64,000 nt of DNA from Vermiculatibacterium agrestimuris (GCF_943193085.1 NZ_CALPCU010000006.1:26251-90250), one strand, 5' to 3'; shown: positions 1 to 8,689, numbered from the stretch's first letter. Program-made: numbers and translations. The notes: a model not told the origin generated them from the letters alone.

Positions 1-707
1 AGGGCGATAGCGCCGTTGCCGTGCTCCTTGGCCTCGTACTCAGCCATCATCTTCAGGGTGGCCTCGTCAGCGTCGAAGCCCCAGCCGTTCTTGCGGGCCC
101 GCTTCTCTTCCCACATCATGTAAGCGGTGGAGATGAGGAAGAAGAAGGCGGCGATAATGGCGGAGTAGACAGGCAGGATGGTGGGGGAGGTGCCCAGGTA
201 CTTCACGGGAATGTTATTGACCACAGAGGGAGCGCCCGGGCCCAGGTTGACGGCGGTAAAGCAGCCCGCGGCCACGATACCGGGGATCATCTTGCGGGGC
301 AGGTCGGCCTTCTTGAACATGTTCAGGCAGATGGGGTACATGACGAACACGATGACGTAGCAGCTCACGCCGCCGTAGCCCAGGATCAGGGTGACCAGGC
401 ACAAAAGGGGCACAGTGTACTTGGTGCCCAGCTTGGCGGTGAGCATGTTGGCCAGATCCTCAGCGCCGCCGCCCAGCTGCATGGCCTTGCCGAAGCTGGC
501 GCCCAGGAAGATCAAGGGCCAGTAGCTGCGGATATAGCCCACGAAGGCTTCCATGTAATCGGTGGTCAGGCAGGTATACACGTTCAGGCCGGACAGGGCG
601 GCCATCAGGCCGGTACAGACCAGGGCGGAGACCGCGATGTTGACCCGCTTCCAAATCAGCAGCACCAGAAGTGCCAAGGGAAGGACGATTGCCAGGATAC
701 TAAGCAT
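1..707 (-). CDS. GntP-type carboxylate permease (3' end beyond window)
   Basis: This is an integral membrane transporter of which about 235 N-terminal residues are visible; the rest lies beyond the left edge. It begins MLSILAIVLPLALLVLLIW and has at least five hydrophobic spans broken by short polar loops. The gluconate/hydroxybutyrate permease family (GntP) shares this glycine-rich pattern (LGYGGVSCYV, NLGPGAPSVVNNIPVKY). A strong ribosome site (AAGGAGG) lies 8 bases before the ATG at 707. It is the last visible gene of the sigma-54 operon that starts with the acyl-CoA dehydrogenase, so I infer that it imports or exports the short-chain acid handled by those enzymes. The exact substrate cannot be read from the sequence. 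Confidence 0.75.
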   Translation of the reverse strand, partial: MLSILAIVLPLALLVLLIWKRVNIAVSALVCTGLMAALSGLNVYTCLTTDYMEAFVGYIRSYWPLIFLGASFGKAMQLGGGAEDLANMLTAKLGTKYTVPLLCLVTLILGYGGVSCYVIVFVMYPICLNMFKKADLPRKMIPGIVAAGCFTAVNLGPGAPSVVNNIPVKYLGTSPTILPVYSAIIAAFFFLISTAYMMWEEKRARKNGWGFDADEATLKMMAEYEAKEHGNGAIA

Positions 708-779
708 GTTTGTTTCCTCCTTGTTTGTTTGGTTTTCTCTCTTTCGGTTGTGGCGTCTCTCTAATGAATCTCTGAAACG

Positions 780-1985
780 TTATATTGCTTTCTTGTCCAG
801 TCTCTTGGCCAGGAAACACAGGAAAGCGGCCAGAAGGCTGCACACGGCAGCAAAAATGAAGGCTCCGGAATAGCTCCCGCTGGAGTTCCGGATGGAGGTG
901 GCCACGTTGGGCCCCACGATGGAGGCGATGCCGTAGCCGGTGAAGATGATGCTGTAGTTGATGCCATTGTACTTGGGCCCAAAGGTATCGGAGCTCAGGG
1001 CCGAGAAGGTGGCCAGCACGCCGCCGAAGCAGGCGCCGGCGATGACGATGGCGATGACGAAGCTAATGAAGGAATTGGTGTTGGCCAGGAAGACCATGTC
1101 CACCGCGCACAGCACCATCACGCCCATGATGATGGTGTGCCGGCCGATCACGTCAGACAAAGATCCCATGGCCAACCGGCCGCCGAAGTTGCCCACGGCC
1201 ATAATGCCCACCAGCATAGCGGCCTGGGCGGCGGTAATGCCCGCCACCTCCTGGCCGATCTTGGAGGCGTGTCCGATGAGGGTCAGGCCGGCTACGGAAG
1301 CGAAGAGCATGGTAGCCCACAGCAGGTAGGCCCGGGGATCGTGGAGTATCTCCCGCCAGGTCTTGCCCTCGGTGGCCGCCGGGGCGGCGGCGCTGGGGGT
1401 GTAGCCCTCCGGCACCCAGCCGGGCGCGGGAGAGTCGATGTACCAGGAGGTGGCCAGGGAGACCACCAGGAAGATGCCGCCCACGATCTTGAAAGCGGTA
1501 AGGGCGTCGAACTTGGTCAGCAGGGCGTTGGCCAGGGGGGCCACGACAAGGGAGGCCATGCCGCACACGCCCACGGCCATGCCGGAGGCGAAGCCCTTTT
1601 TGTCAGGGAACCAGCTCACGGCGGTGACCACGCCGGGGGTGTAGCCAAAGCCGGAGGCGCAGCCTGCCAGCAGGCCAAAGGTGGCGTAGAGCATCACCAG
1701 GTTCTGGGCGAAGCCGGTGAGCAGCCAGCCCAGGCCCCACATGATGCCGGCCAGACGGATGAGTTTCTTGGCGCCATACTTCTGCAAGAGCATGCCGCCC
1801 ACAAGGCCCATGGCCGCAATAGTCATCAGCATGACGGAGTAGGCCACGGTCACCTGGCTGTATTCACAGCCCATCTGGACGGCCAGCTCGCCGGAAAAGG
1901 CGCTCCAGGCGTACACGCCGCCCAGGCAGAAGGTGTTGCAGCAGATACACAACAAAACAAGCCAGCGATTCTTCTCTTTTTTCAT
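780..1985 (-). CDS. MFS transporter, oxalate:formate antiporter-like
   Basis: The product is a 401-residue major facilitator protein with about twelve hydrophobic segments. Its N-terminus (GVYAWSAFSGEL, then a GGMLLQKYGAKK loop typical of the A-like motif) resembles the OxlT/OFA subfamily of monocarboxylate and oxalate carriers. The ATG at 1985 has an AAGGAAG site 8 bases upstream. It lies 16 bp after the CoA-transferase gene and 72 bp before the GntP permease gene, on the same strand. The operon therefore carries two different carboxylate carriers, which suggests uptake of one acid and export of another. Family assignment is firm; substrate is inferred. Confidence 0.85.
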   Translation of the reverse strand: MKKEKNRWLVLLCICCNTFCLGGVYAWSAFSGELAVQMGCEYSQVTVAYSVMLMTIAAMGLVGGMLLQKYGAKKLIRLAGIMWGLGWLLTGFAQNLVMLYATFGLLAGCASGFGYTPGVVTAVSWFPDKKGFASGMAVGVCGMASLVVAPLANALLTKFDALTAFKIVGGIFLVVSLATSWYIDSPAPGWVPEGYTPSAAAPAATEGKTWREILHDPRAYLLWATMLFASVAGLTLIGHASKIGQEVAGITAAQAAMLVGIMAVGNFGGRLAMGSLSDVIGRHTIIMGVMVLCAVDMVFLANTNSFISFVIAIVIAGACFGGVLATFSALSSDTFGPKYNGINYSIIFTGYGIASIVGPNVATSIRNSSGSYSGAFIFAAVCSLLAAFLCFLAKRLDKKAI

Positions 1986-2001
1986 GATATCTTCCTTACT
2001 C

Positions 2002-3312
2002 TCAGTGGATCAGGCCCATCTCAATGGCCTTCTGGGTCAGTTCATCCCGGAACTTGGGGTGGGCGATGGCGATCAGGGCCTCAGCCCGCTCCCGCTCGGT
2101 CTTGTGCTTCAGGTCGGCGATGCCGTACTCGGTGACGATGTACTGGGAGTCGTAACGGGACACGGTGACCACGTTGCCCGGCTCCATAAAGGGCACGATC
2201 TGAGAAATGGTATCCCCCTTGGCGGTGGACTTCAGGGCGATAATGGACTTGCCGCCCTTGCTCATCTGGGCGCCGCGGACGTGGTCGAGCTGCCCGCCGA
2301 TGCCGCTGAACTGCTTGCCCTTCACCGTCTCGGAGTTCACCTGGCCCTTCAGATCCACCTGGAGGCAGGCGTTGATGGAGGTCTGCTTGTAGTTCTGGCA
2401 GATGACCATGGGATCGTTGACAAAGTCCACGGGATAGGTCTCGAACATGGGGTTGCCGTCGGCGAACTTGTAAAGCTCCTCGGAGCCGGCCAGCTGGGCG
2501 AAAACGCACTTGCCGGGATGGAGGGTCTTGCACTTGTTGGTGACCACGCCCGCCTGGATCAGCTCCATCATGGCCTCGGTAAAGGTCTCGGAGTGGATGC
2601 CCAGATCCTTCTTGTCCATCAGGTTCCGGGCGATGGCGTCAGGCAGGGCGCCGATGCCCAGCTGGAGGGTAGCGCCGTCCTCCACCAGGGAGGAGCAGTA
2701 ATCGGCGATCTTCTGGATCTTCTCGTCGATGACGGCCCGGCCGATGGTGTAGAGGGGGGAGTCCTGGTAGACGATATAATCGGCGTCCTTCAGATCCAGC
2801 TTGCAGCCGCCCACCTTGGGATAGCGGGGGTTGATCTGAACGATGACCTGGCCGGGGGCGGCGGTGCGCACGGCCGGCTCGGTGAAGGAACAATCCACGC
2901 CGTAGCTGCACAGGCCGTTCTCGTCAGGCTCAGAGACCTGGACAAGGGCCCAGTGGGGATTGAGCACTTTGGACTCGCCAAACATCTGGGGCCACTCGTG
3001 GAAGTTGCTGCCGCCGATGTACTCCACCTTGCCGCTGTAATAGCCGGGGCGGCTGAGCACGCCCAGGAACACGGCGGTGTGGTGGAAAATGCCCTCGTAG
3101 GCGGGGTCGGTGTCGGCGTTGGGCCCGGGGCTGATGCCGTGGACGATCTCCACGTTCCTCAGCTCCTTGGGCGCCCGCTCGATGAGGGCGGCCACCAGGG
3201 CGGGGGGCTCGCCCAGCCAATCGCCGTAAATGATCTTGTCGCCGGACTTGATGTGGCTGACCGCCTCGGCGGCAGAGACGATCTTGTCCTTATAAACTTC
3301 ACGCCAATCCAT
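2002..3312 (-). CDS. Acetyl-CoA hydrolase/transferase family CoA-transferase
   Basis: This 436-residue protein belongs to the family containing 4-hydroxybutyrate and butyryl-CoA:acetate CoA-transferases, which move CoA between acetate and short acyl groups through a glutamyl-CoA intermediate. The candidate catalytic glutamate is Glu242 in IHSETFTEAM. The glycine loops GIGALPDA (near residue 220) and FSGIGGQLDHVRGA (near 340) match the CoA-binding parts of the fold. Length is normal for the family. The start at 3312 has AGGAGG 7 bases upstream. It sits mid-operon between the SDR gene and the MFS gene and probably activates the acid substrate, or releases butyrate, for the oxidation genes upstream. 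Which acid it uses is not clear. Confidence 0.88.
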   Translation of the reverse strand: MDWREVYKDKIVSAAEAVSHIKSGDKIIYGDWLGEPPALVAALIERAPKELRNVEIVHGISPGPNADTDPAYEGIFHHTAVFLGVLSRPGYYSGKVEYIGGSNFHEWPQMFGESKVLNPHWALVQVSEPDENGLCSYGVDCSFTEPAVRTAAPGQVIVQINPRYPKVGGCKLDLKDADYIVYQDSPLYTIGRAVIDEKIQKIADYCSSLVEDGATLQLGIGALPDAIARNLMDKKDLGIHSETFTEAMMELIQAGVVTNKCKTLHPGKCVFAQLAGSEELYKFADGNPMFETYPVDFVNDPMVICQNYKQTSINACLQVDLKGQVNSETVKGKQFSGIGGQLDHVRGAQMSKGGKSIIALKSTAKGDTISQIVPFMEPGNVVTVSRYDSQYIVTEYGIADLKHKTERERAEALIAIAHPKFRDELTQKAIEMGLIH

Positions 3313-3358
3313 AGATTAGCCTCCTTTTGGTGAGGTGATTTGTTCTCTGAAGCGCGGC

Positions 3359-4117
3359 TTAGAACAGAGTGTTGCCGCCGTCCTCGATCCAGGTCTGGCC
3401 GGTGCAGTAGGAGGCCTCGTCAGAGCCCAGGAACAGGGCCACGGAGGTGGCCTCCTCCGGCTCGCCGAAGCGCCCCATGGGGATATTGCGCAGGAACATG
3501 GCACAGCGCTCGGGATCGTTGCGGGTGCCGTCGGTGATGCGGGTGACGCTGGTGCCGGGGCCGTAGGCGCACACCCGGATACCATACTGCGCCATCTCCA
3601 GGGCGGCAAACTTGGTGAACATGGTCACGCCGCCCTTACTGGCGCTGTATGCGCCGGTCTTGGGAGAGACGATCTGAGAGGCCACAGAGCTGGTGTTGAC
3701 CACCACGCCCTTGATGCCCTTATCCACCATGTGGCGCAGCACGGCCTGGGCGCAGAAGAAGGTGCCGTTCAGGTTCACGTCGATGACCCGGCGCCACTGC
3801 TCCTCGGTGCTGTCCAGCAGGGACTGGCGGCCGATGATGCCGGCGTTGTTGAAGAGCACGTCGATGTGGCCGAAGCGCTCGATAACGGCATTGATGGCGG
3901 TATCCACGCTGGCCTTGTTGGCCACATCCACATGGACGGCGAGAACCCGGTCGGTCTTGTCGCCGAACTCCTTTTGGAGGGTATCCTCCTCCAGATCCAG
4001 CGCGCCCACGTAGGCCCCCTCCTCCAGCAGCCGGGTGACCAGGCTCAGGCCCAGGCCGTTGGCGGCGCCGGTGACCACGCAGACCTTATCCTCATAGCGG
4101 CGGTGTTTATAATACAT
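3359..4117 (-). CDS. Short-chain dehydrogenase/reductase, 3-hydroxyacyl type
   Basis: This is a 252-residue NAD(P)-dependent Rossmann oxidoreductase. The cofactor motif TGAANGLG lies near residue 18, NNAG near 90, and the catalytic Ser-Tyr-Lys set in NTSSVAS and YSASK near 142-160. A TTG six bases upstream would add two residues, but the GGGAGG site is 9 bases from the ATG at 4117 and only 3 from the TTG, so the ATG is preferred. In this operon it most likely interconverts a 3-hydroxyacyl and a 3-oxoacyl (CoA) compound, following the MaoC hydratase. A free 3-hydroxybutyrate dehydrogenase role is equally possible from sequence alone. Confidence 0.85.
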   Translation of the reverse strand: MYYKHRRYEDKVCVVTGAANGLGLSLVTRLLEEGAYVGALDLEEDTLQKEFGDKTDRVLAVHVDVANKASVDTAINAVIERFGHIDVLFNNAGIIGRQSLLDSTEEQWRRVIDVNLNGTFFCAQAVLRHMVDKGIKGVVVNTSSVASQIVSPKTGAYSASKGGVTMFTKFAALEMAQYGIRVCAYGPGTSVTRITDGTRNDPERCAMFLRNIPMGRFGEPEEATSVALFLGSDEASYCTGQTWIEDGGNTLF

Positions 4118-4194
4118 AATCAATAACCTCCCTTTCCTGTCGTTTCAGATCTACCTCTGATGATATTCGTGTACAGATGCGGGAACAGGGGAGC

Positions 4195-4647
4195 TTACTC
4201 CTCCCACTTGAGCATGGTGTTCATGTAGCCGGTTTGGCAGACCTTGCCGTCCTGGTTGATGATGGCGTACTCCAGGTTCAGCACGCCCCGGTCGGGCTTC
4301 TTCTCGGAGCGCTTGATGTCCTTGACGGTGATCTCGCAGTGGATGGTGTCGCCGATGGGGATGGCGCCCACGAACTTCCAGTAGGTATCCAGGGCGGCGA
4401 TGGCGGAGCCGTCCACCATGCCCATGCGGCCCCACAGGCCGGTGGCGATGCCCGCGCCCAGCAGGCCGTGGGCAATGCGGGTGCCGAAGGGCAGCTTCTC
4501 CGCATAGGTCTTGTCGGTGTGGATGGGGTTTTTATCGCCGGTGATGCCGGCAAAGAGGATCACGTCAGTCTCGGTGACGGTCTGGCTCAGGGTGGTGAAC
4601 TTCTCGCCCACAGTGAACTCAGAGAGATAACGGAATGTACGTCCCAT
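4195..4647 (-). CDS. MaoC-like (R)-enoyl-CoA hydratase
   Basis: The product is a 150-residue single hot-dog protein. The hydratase-2 motif ITGDKNPIHTDKTYA (residues about 36-50) carries the Asp and His that activate water in (R)-specific enoyl-CoA hydratases such as PhaJ. Members of this family hydrate trans-2-enoyl-CoA to (R)-3-hydroxyacyl-CoA. The gene lies between the acyl-CoA dehydrogenase (30 bp upstream) and the SDR gene, which is the right order for desaturate, hydrate, oxidise. A GAGGA site precedes the ATG. The family is certain; acyl chain length is not. Confidence 0.87.
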   Translation of the reverse strand: MGRTFRYLSEFTVGEKFTTLSQTVTETDVILFAGITGDKNPIHTDKTYAEKLPFGTRIAHGLLGAGIATGLWGRMGMVDGSAIAALDTYWKFVGAIPIGDTIHCEITVKDIKRSEKKPDRGVLNLEYAIINQDGKVCQTGYMNTMLKWEE

Positions 4648-4677
4648 ACAGCTTTTCCTCCTAATTCTAAGTATCCG

Positions 4678-5841
4678 TTAGTCGTACTGCTTGAGGACGC
4701 TGCCGCTGACGATCATGCGGCAGATCTCAGAGGTGCCCTCGCCGATGGTGAGCAGCTTGGCGTCCCGGTAGAACCGCTCCACCTCGTACTCCTCGCACAG
4801 GCCGTAGCCGCCCAGGATCTGAACGCCCTTGTCGCAGACGTTCACACACATCTCGGAGGAGAGCATCTTCACCATGGTGGCCTCGGTGGCGAAGGGCAGG
4901 CCGGCCTCCTTCATGCGGCACACATTGTAGAGCATCATGCGGCAGGCCTCAATATCGGCGGCCATCTCAGCCAGCTTGAAGGAGATGCCCTGATAGGTGC
5001 AGATGGGGTTGCCGAAGGCCACGCGCTGCTTGGAGTAGCGGGTGGCCCGCTCCAACACGCCCTGGGCCATGCCGATGGCAACGGCGGAGATGGCCAGACG
5101 GCCCTCGTCCACGCAGGACATCATCAGGGGGAAGCCCCGGTTGAGCTCGCCCACCAGATTCTCCTTGGGCACCCGGCAGTCCTGGAAGGACAGCTCGCCG
5201 CTGTAGGAGCTGTGGTTGCTCATCTTCTCCTCGGGCTTGCCGATGGTGAAGCCGGGGGTGCCCTCCTCCACAATGATGATGCTGATGCCGCGGCTGCCCT
5301 TGGCCTCCAGGTCGGTCTTGCAGGCCACCAGGAAGGTCTTGGCGTAGCCGATGTTGGTGATAAAGGCCTTGGTGCCGTTGATGACCCACTCGTTGGTCTT
5401 CTCATCCAAAACGGCGCTGGTCTTGGTTCCGCCGGAATCAGAGCCGGACTGGGGCTCGGTCAGGGCGAAGGCGCACAGGGTCTCTCCGGAGGCGGCCGGA
5501 ACCAGATACTTCTGCTTCTGCTCCTCGGTACCGGCCTTCAGCAGGGGCTGGGTGCCCAGGCCGGCATGGGCGTCGATAATAGAGGCCAGAGAGGAAGAAT
5601 GGCGGGCCAGCTCCTCCATGATCAGAATATGGCTCAGGCAGTTCAGGCCCGCGCCGCCGTACTCCTCGGGCACCTCGGCGCCCAGGAAGCCCATCTCGCC
5701 CAACTGCTTGATCTGATCCTCAGGGAAAAGGTGCTTGCGATCCAGATCGGTCACCGTGGGGGCGACCACCTCGTCGGCAAACTTGCGCGCCATGTCCCGG
5801 ATCATCAGTTCTTCTTCCGTCAGGAAATACTTGTTGTCCAT
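4678..5841 (-). CDS. Acyl-CoA dehydrogenase, short-chain type
   Basis: This 387-residue flavoprotein matches the short-chain acyl-CoA dehydrogenase family from end to end. The FAD and substrate signature AFALTEPQSGSDSGG is near residue 130. The catalytic glutamate is present in IGEGTSEICR near residue 370, and the C-terminal GGYGLCEEYEVERFYRDAK block is typical. It catalyses alpha,beta-desaturation of a short acyl-CoA, or the reverse as in butyryl-CoA dehydrogenase. No EtfAB genes are beside it, so its electron carrier must be encoded elsewhere. It is the first gene after the sigma-54 promoter, about 54 bases downstream of the predicted start site, with AGGAGGAAGAG before its ATG. Confidence 0.9.
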   Translation of the reverse strand: MDNKYFLTEEELMIRDMARKFADEVVAPTVTDLDRKHLFPEDQIKQLGEMGFLGAEVPEEYGGAGLNCLSHILIMEELARHSSSLASIIDAHAGLGTQPLLKAGTEEQKQKYLVPAASGETLCAFALTEPQSGSDSGGTKTSAVLDEKTNEWVINGTKAFITNIGYAKTFLVACKTDLEAKGSRGISIIIVEEGTPGFTIGKPEEKMSNHSSYSGELSFQDCRVPKENLVGELNRGFPLMMSCVDEGRLAISAVAIGMAQGVLERATRYSKQRVAFGNPICTYQGISFKLAEMAADIEACRMMLYNVCRMKEAGLPFATEATMVKMLSSEMCVNVCDKGVQILGGYGLCEEYEVERFYRDAKLLTIGEGTSEICRMIVSGSVLKQYD

Positions 5842-5905
5842 CTCTCTTCCTCCTTAAATAATAAAGAATGTGTCCTTACAGGCACTTCTGTGCATCAATG
5901 TTTAA

Positions 5906-5921
5906 TGCAAATCATGTGCCA
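5906..5921 (-). promoter_or_regulatory. Sigma-54 (-24/-12) promoter of the acyl-CoA operon
   Basis: Read on the minus strand the site is TGGCACATGATTTGCA. It has the invariant GG and GC dinucleotides exactly 12 bases apart and fits the consensus TGGCAC-N5-TTGCA without mismatch. Transcription would start near 5895 and run into the acyl-CoA dehydrogenase gene. Two sigma-54 activators are encoded immediately and divergently, which supports the call. Confidence 0.85.
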
Positions 5922-5934
5922 AAACGGGAGGCGA

Positions 5935-5961
5935 TGTGCAAAGTTCCCCCTCTTTTGCACA
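5935..5961. promoter_or_regulatory. Inverted repeat, candidate activator site
   Basis: TGTGCAAA and TTTGCACA form a perfect 8-bp inverted repeat separated by 11 bp. It begins 14 bp upstream of the -24 element. It is a plausible binding site for one of the Fis-type HTH activators encoded from 6299 and 7692, though nearer the promoter than most enhancers. The rest of the 450-bp gap (5962-6298) is AT-rich and shows no gene or strong promoter; TTGCAT-N17-TATCTT near 6176 is a weak sigma-A candidate for the regulators. Confidence 0.5.
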
Positions 5962-6298
5962 CACCTGCACCGCCAAAATTTCCCTGCCCCGCAAAAACAG
6001 GTCATCTATCGGGAAAAAAAGCCGCCTCCTCTCCGGATTTTGTTAATTTTTAGACAGGATATGTTCTGAAAATCGGGAGGGGGTCGCGGCCGGTAAAGGG
6101 CGAAAAATCTCGATAAATTTTTAACGTTTTTTGTTTCACAAAGTTTTCGGCGGTTGAAAATCTGCCCGGATTTTTGTTGCATTTTTTCAATATTTGTGTT
6201 ATCTTTGAGTTGAAATTGATTTTTTTCAATTTTATGCCATTCTCCGCCCCTTCACCCGACCGCAGGGAGGGGCGCGGAGACAAAAGGGAGTGGGGGAC

Positions 6299-7702
6299 AT
6301 GCCGGTCAAAATACCGCACATTCGGATGCGGGATGTGGCCCGGATCTACGACGCGCTGGAAATCGGCCTCATCATCGTCAATGGGGAAGGCATCATCATC
6401 TGGGCCAATAAGTATTACAGCCAGCTGGCCAAATTCGACATGCGAAAATATTTCGGCCAGAATGTGCGCCTGATCTCCCAGCGGGGAGACGTGGAGCTGC
6501 CCAACGACCGGACTATGATCGACATCGTCATGGAGACCAAGCAGCCCCTGTCGGAGGTGGTCATCTACCACACGGTGGACTATGTCATCACCACCGCCCG
6601 CCCCATCCTAAACGAGGAGGGGGAGATCGACTACATTGTCTACACCATCACCAACTACAGCGAGCTGATGCAGACCCAGGAGCAGCTGTCCCAGTCCAAC
6701 AGCCACATCCTGGCCCTGGAGACCCACCTGCAAAACCTCCAGATCAAGCAGAGCCTGGGCAGCGATATCATCATTGCCGACAAGCAGATGTATGACATCT
6801 ACGGCAAAGCCCTGCGCCTGGCGGGCGCCCCGGTATCGGTGATGCTGACGGGGGAGTCGGGCACAGGCAAGGACGTGCTGGCCCGGTTCATCCACCAAAA
6901 CAGCCCCCGGAAGGACGAGAAATTCATCCATGTGAACATGGCCACCATTCCCCCCGCCCTGTTTGAGTCGGAGCTGTTCGGCTACACCCCCGGCTCCTTC
7001 ACCGGCGCCTCCCGGCAGGGGAAGGAGGGCCTGATCCAGCTGGCCAACAACGGCACCCTCTTCCTCGACGAGATCGGCGAGCTGCCTCTGGATCTCCAGG
7101 CCAAGCTCCTCCAGGTCATCCAGGACAAGCAGGTGCGGGCCATCGGCGCGGTGGAGCCCATCCCGGTGGACTTCCGTATCATCTGTGCCACCAACCGGGA
7201 TTTGAGGCAGCTGGTGCGGGATCGTAAATTCCGGCTGGATCTCTACTACCGGCTGAACACCATTGAGCTGACCCTGCCGCCCCTGCGCAACCGCCGGGAG
7301 GATATCCCCCTGCTGGCCACCCACTTCCTCAACCTTTATAATAAGGAAAAGCACACCCAAAAATATCTCTCCAGCGACGTGATCCAGATATTTTATAAAT
7401 ACAGTTGGCCGGGAAACGTCCGAGAGCTGCAGCACTGTATTGACAGCCTGACCACCCTGTGCCAGCGTAGCACCATCACCCCCGACCAGCTCCCCCCGGA
7501 GATGCAGCAGCTGGCCTTTGACGAGACCGCCGCCGTCATTCAGAATACCGGCACGGCCACGCTGAAGCAGTCGGTGGAACTGCTGGAGATCAAGCTGATC
7601 CAGGAGGCGCTCTCCCGCTGCGCCACCGCCGCCCAGGCGGCGGCAGAGCTGGGCGTCGACGCCTCCACGCTGTCCAAAAAGAGGAAGCGCTATGGAATAT
7701 AG
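6299..7702 (+). CDS. Sigma-54 activator with PAS sensor domain
   Basis: This bacterial enhancer-binding protein has about 467 residues. A PAS-like sensor spans roughly residues 5-115, a short coiled linker follows (TQEQLSQSNSHILALETHL), then the AAA+ domain and a C-terminal Fis-type HTH (AAQAAAELGVDASTLSKK). The AAA+ domain shows Walker A GESGTGKD, Walker B LFLDEIGEL, the arginine-finger region RLDLYYRLN and GNVREL. The sigma-54 contact loop reads GSFTGA rather than GAFTGA. The ATG at 6299 is chosen because GGGAG lies 8 bases upstream; a GTG at 6290 would add three residues. It probably activates the divergent acyl-CoA operon in response to a small ligand bound by the PAS domain. Confidence 0.9.
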   Translation: MPVKIPHIRMRDVARIYDALEIGLIIVNGEGIIIWANKYYSQLAKFDMRKYFGQNVRLISQRGDVELPNDRTMIDIVMETKQPLSEVVIYHTVDYVITTARPILNEEGEIDYIVYTITNYSELMQTQEQLSQSNSHILALETHLQNLQIKQSLGSDIIIADKQMYDIYGKALRLAGAPVSVMLTGESGTGKDVLARFIHQNSPRKDEKFIHVNMATIPPALFESELFGYTPGSFTGASRQGKEGLIQLANNGTLFLDEIGELPLDLQAKLLQVIQDKQVRAIGAVEPIPVDFRIICATNRDLRQLVRDRKFRLDLYYRLNTIELTLPPLRNRREDIPLLATHFLNLYNKEKHTQKYLSSDVIQIFYKYSWPGNVRELQHCIDSLTTLCQRSTITPDQLPPEMQQLAFDETAAVIQNTGTATLKQSVELLEIKLIQEALSRCATAAQAAAELGVDASTLSKKRKRYGI

Positions 7703-8672
7703 ACCTCCTGCCGACAGCGACCTGATCCTCTGCTCCCCCGCCGGAATACATGTCTATAACACCGCCCGCTTTCTTGCGGCCTCCAACGTCTCCGTCCTCA
7801 TATACGGGGAGTCCGGGGTGGGAAAGAGCCGTCTGGCGGAGGTGATACAAACCAGGGAGCCCTTCGTCCGGGTGGACTGCAACGCCATCCCCGCCGAACT
7901 GTTCGCCTCAGAGCTGTTCGGATACATGCCCAACGCCTTCACCGGCGCCTCCAACAAGCGCAAGATCGGCCTTTTGGAGGCCGCCAACCACGGCACCATC
8001 CTCTTCGATGAGGTCGACGGACTGTCCCTGGAAAATCAGGTGCTGCTGCTCCACTTCCTTCAGAACCAGACCATCATTCCCCTGGGCGCGCTGGAGAGCC
8101 GAAAGATCGAGGCCCGGGTCATCAGCACCGCCGGCCGGGATCCCCAGGAGATGATCCGGGAGGGTGCCTTCCGCCAGGATCTCTATTACCGGCTGTGCGT
8201 CTCCCGGATCCATATCCCGCCCCTTCGGGAGCGGCGGGAGGCCATTCCCCCGCTGATCCTCCATTTTATCAGGAAATATGCCAGGGAATACGGCGTAGAC
8301 CCGGATCAGATCTCCCTGTCCCAGGCACAGATGGCGCAGCTTACGGCTCTGGACTGGATGGGCAATGTCCGCGAGGTGGAAAACTTCGCCCAGCAGCTGT
8401 GCTTTTGGGGGGATACCCCGGAGGGCGTAGAGGAGTGTATCCGCCAGGTCTCCCAGTCCATCCAATATCAGGAGCTGGATCATACTCCGCCGTCCTCTCA
8501 GAGTCCGCCGGGCCACACGCCACTGCGCCAGGCCCTCCGGGAGTTCGAGGCGTCCTATCTGCAAGCTGTGCTCTCTGAAACGCCCGACCTGCACACCGCC
8601 GCCCGGGAGCTGGGCATCAGTCTGCGGACGCTTTTGAAAAAGCGGGCGGAGTTTGGCCTGGAGCACCGCTGA
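7692..8672 (+). CDS. Sigma-54 activator lacking a sensor domain
   Basis: The 326-residue product is almost only an AAA+ domain and a Fis-type HTH (HTAARELGISLRTLLKK). Motifs are Walker A GESGVGKS, Walker B ILFDEVDGL, RQDLYYRLCV and MGNVREVENF. The sigma-54 contact loop is NAFTGA, with Asn for the first Gly. It overlaps the previous gene by 11 bp, so the two are translationally coupled. With no N-terminal regulatory domain it resembles PspF/HrpR-type activators that work as partners of a second protein or under a separate anti-activator. A mixed hexamer with its neighbour is possible but not shown by the sequence. Confidence 0.87.
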   Translation: MEYRPPADSDLILCSPAGIHVYNTARFLAASNVSVLIYGESGVGKSRLAEVIQTREPFVRVDCNAIPAELFASELFGYMPNAFTGASNKRKIGLLEAANHGTILFDEVDGLSLENQVLLLHFLQNQTIIPLGALESRKIEARVISTAGRDPQEMIREGAFRQDLYYRLCVSRIHIPPLRERREAIPPLILHFIRKYAREYGVDPDQISLSQAQMAQLTALDWMGNVREVENFAQQLCFWGDTPEGVEECIRQVSQSIQYQELDHTPPSSQSPPGHTPLRQALREFEASYLQAVLSETPDLHTAARELGISLRTLLKKRAEFGLEHR

Positions 8673-8689
8673 GTGCCGCCGGAAAAAGA

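Noticed and set aside
4177..6069. 630-codon plus-strand frame opposite the acyl-CoA dehydrogenase and MaoC genes
   Set aside because: Low-complexity shadow translation; both minus-strand genes are full length with catalytic residues.
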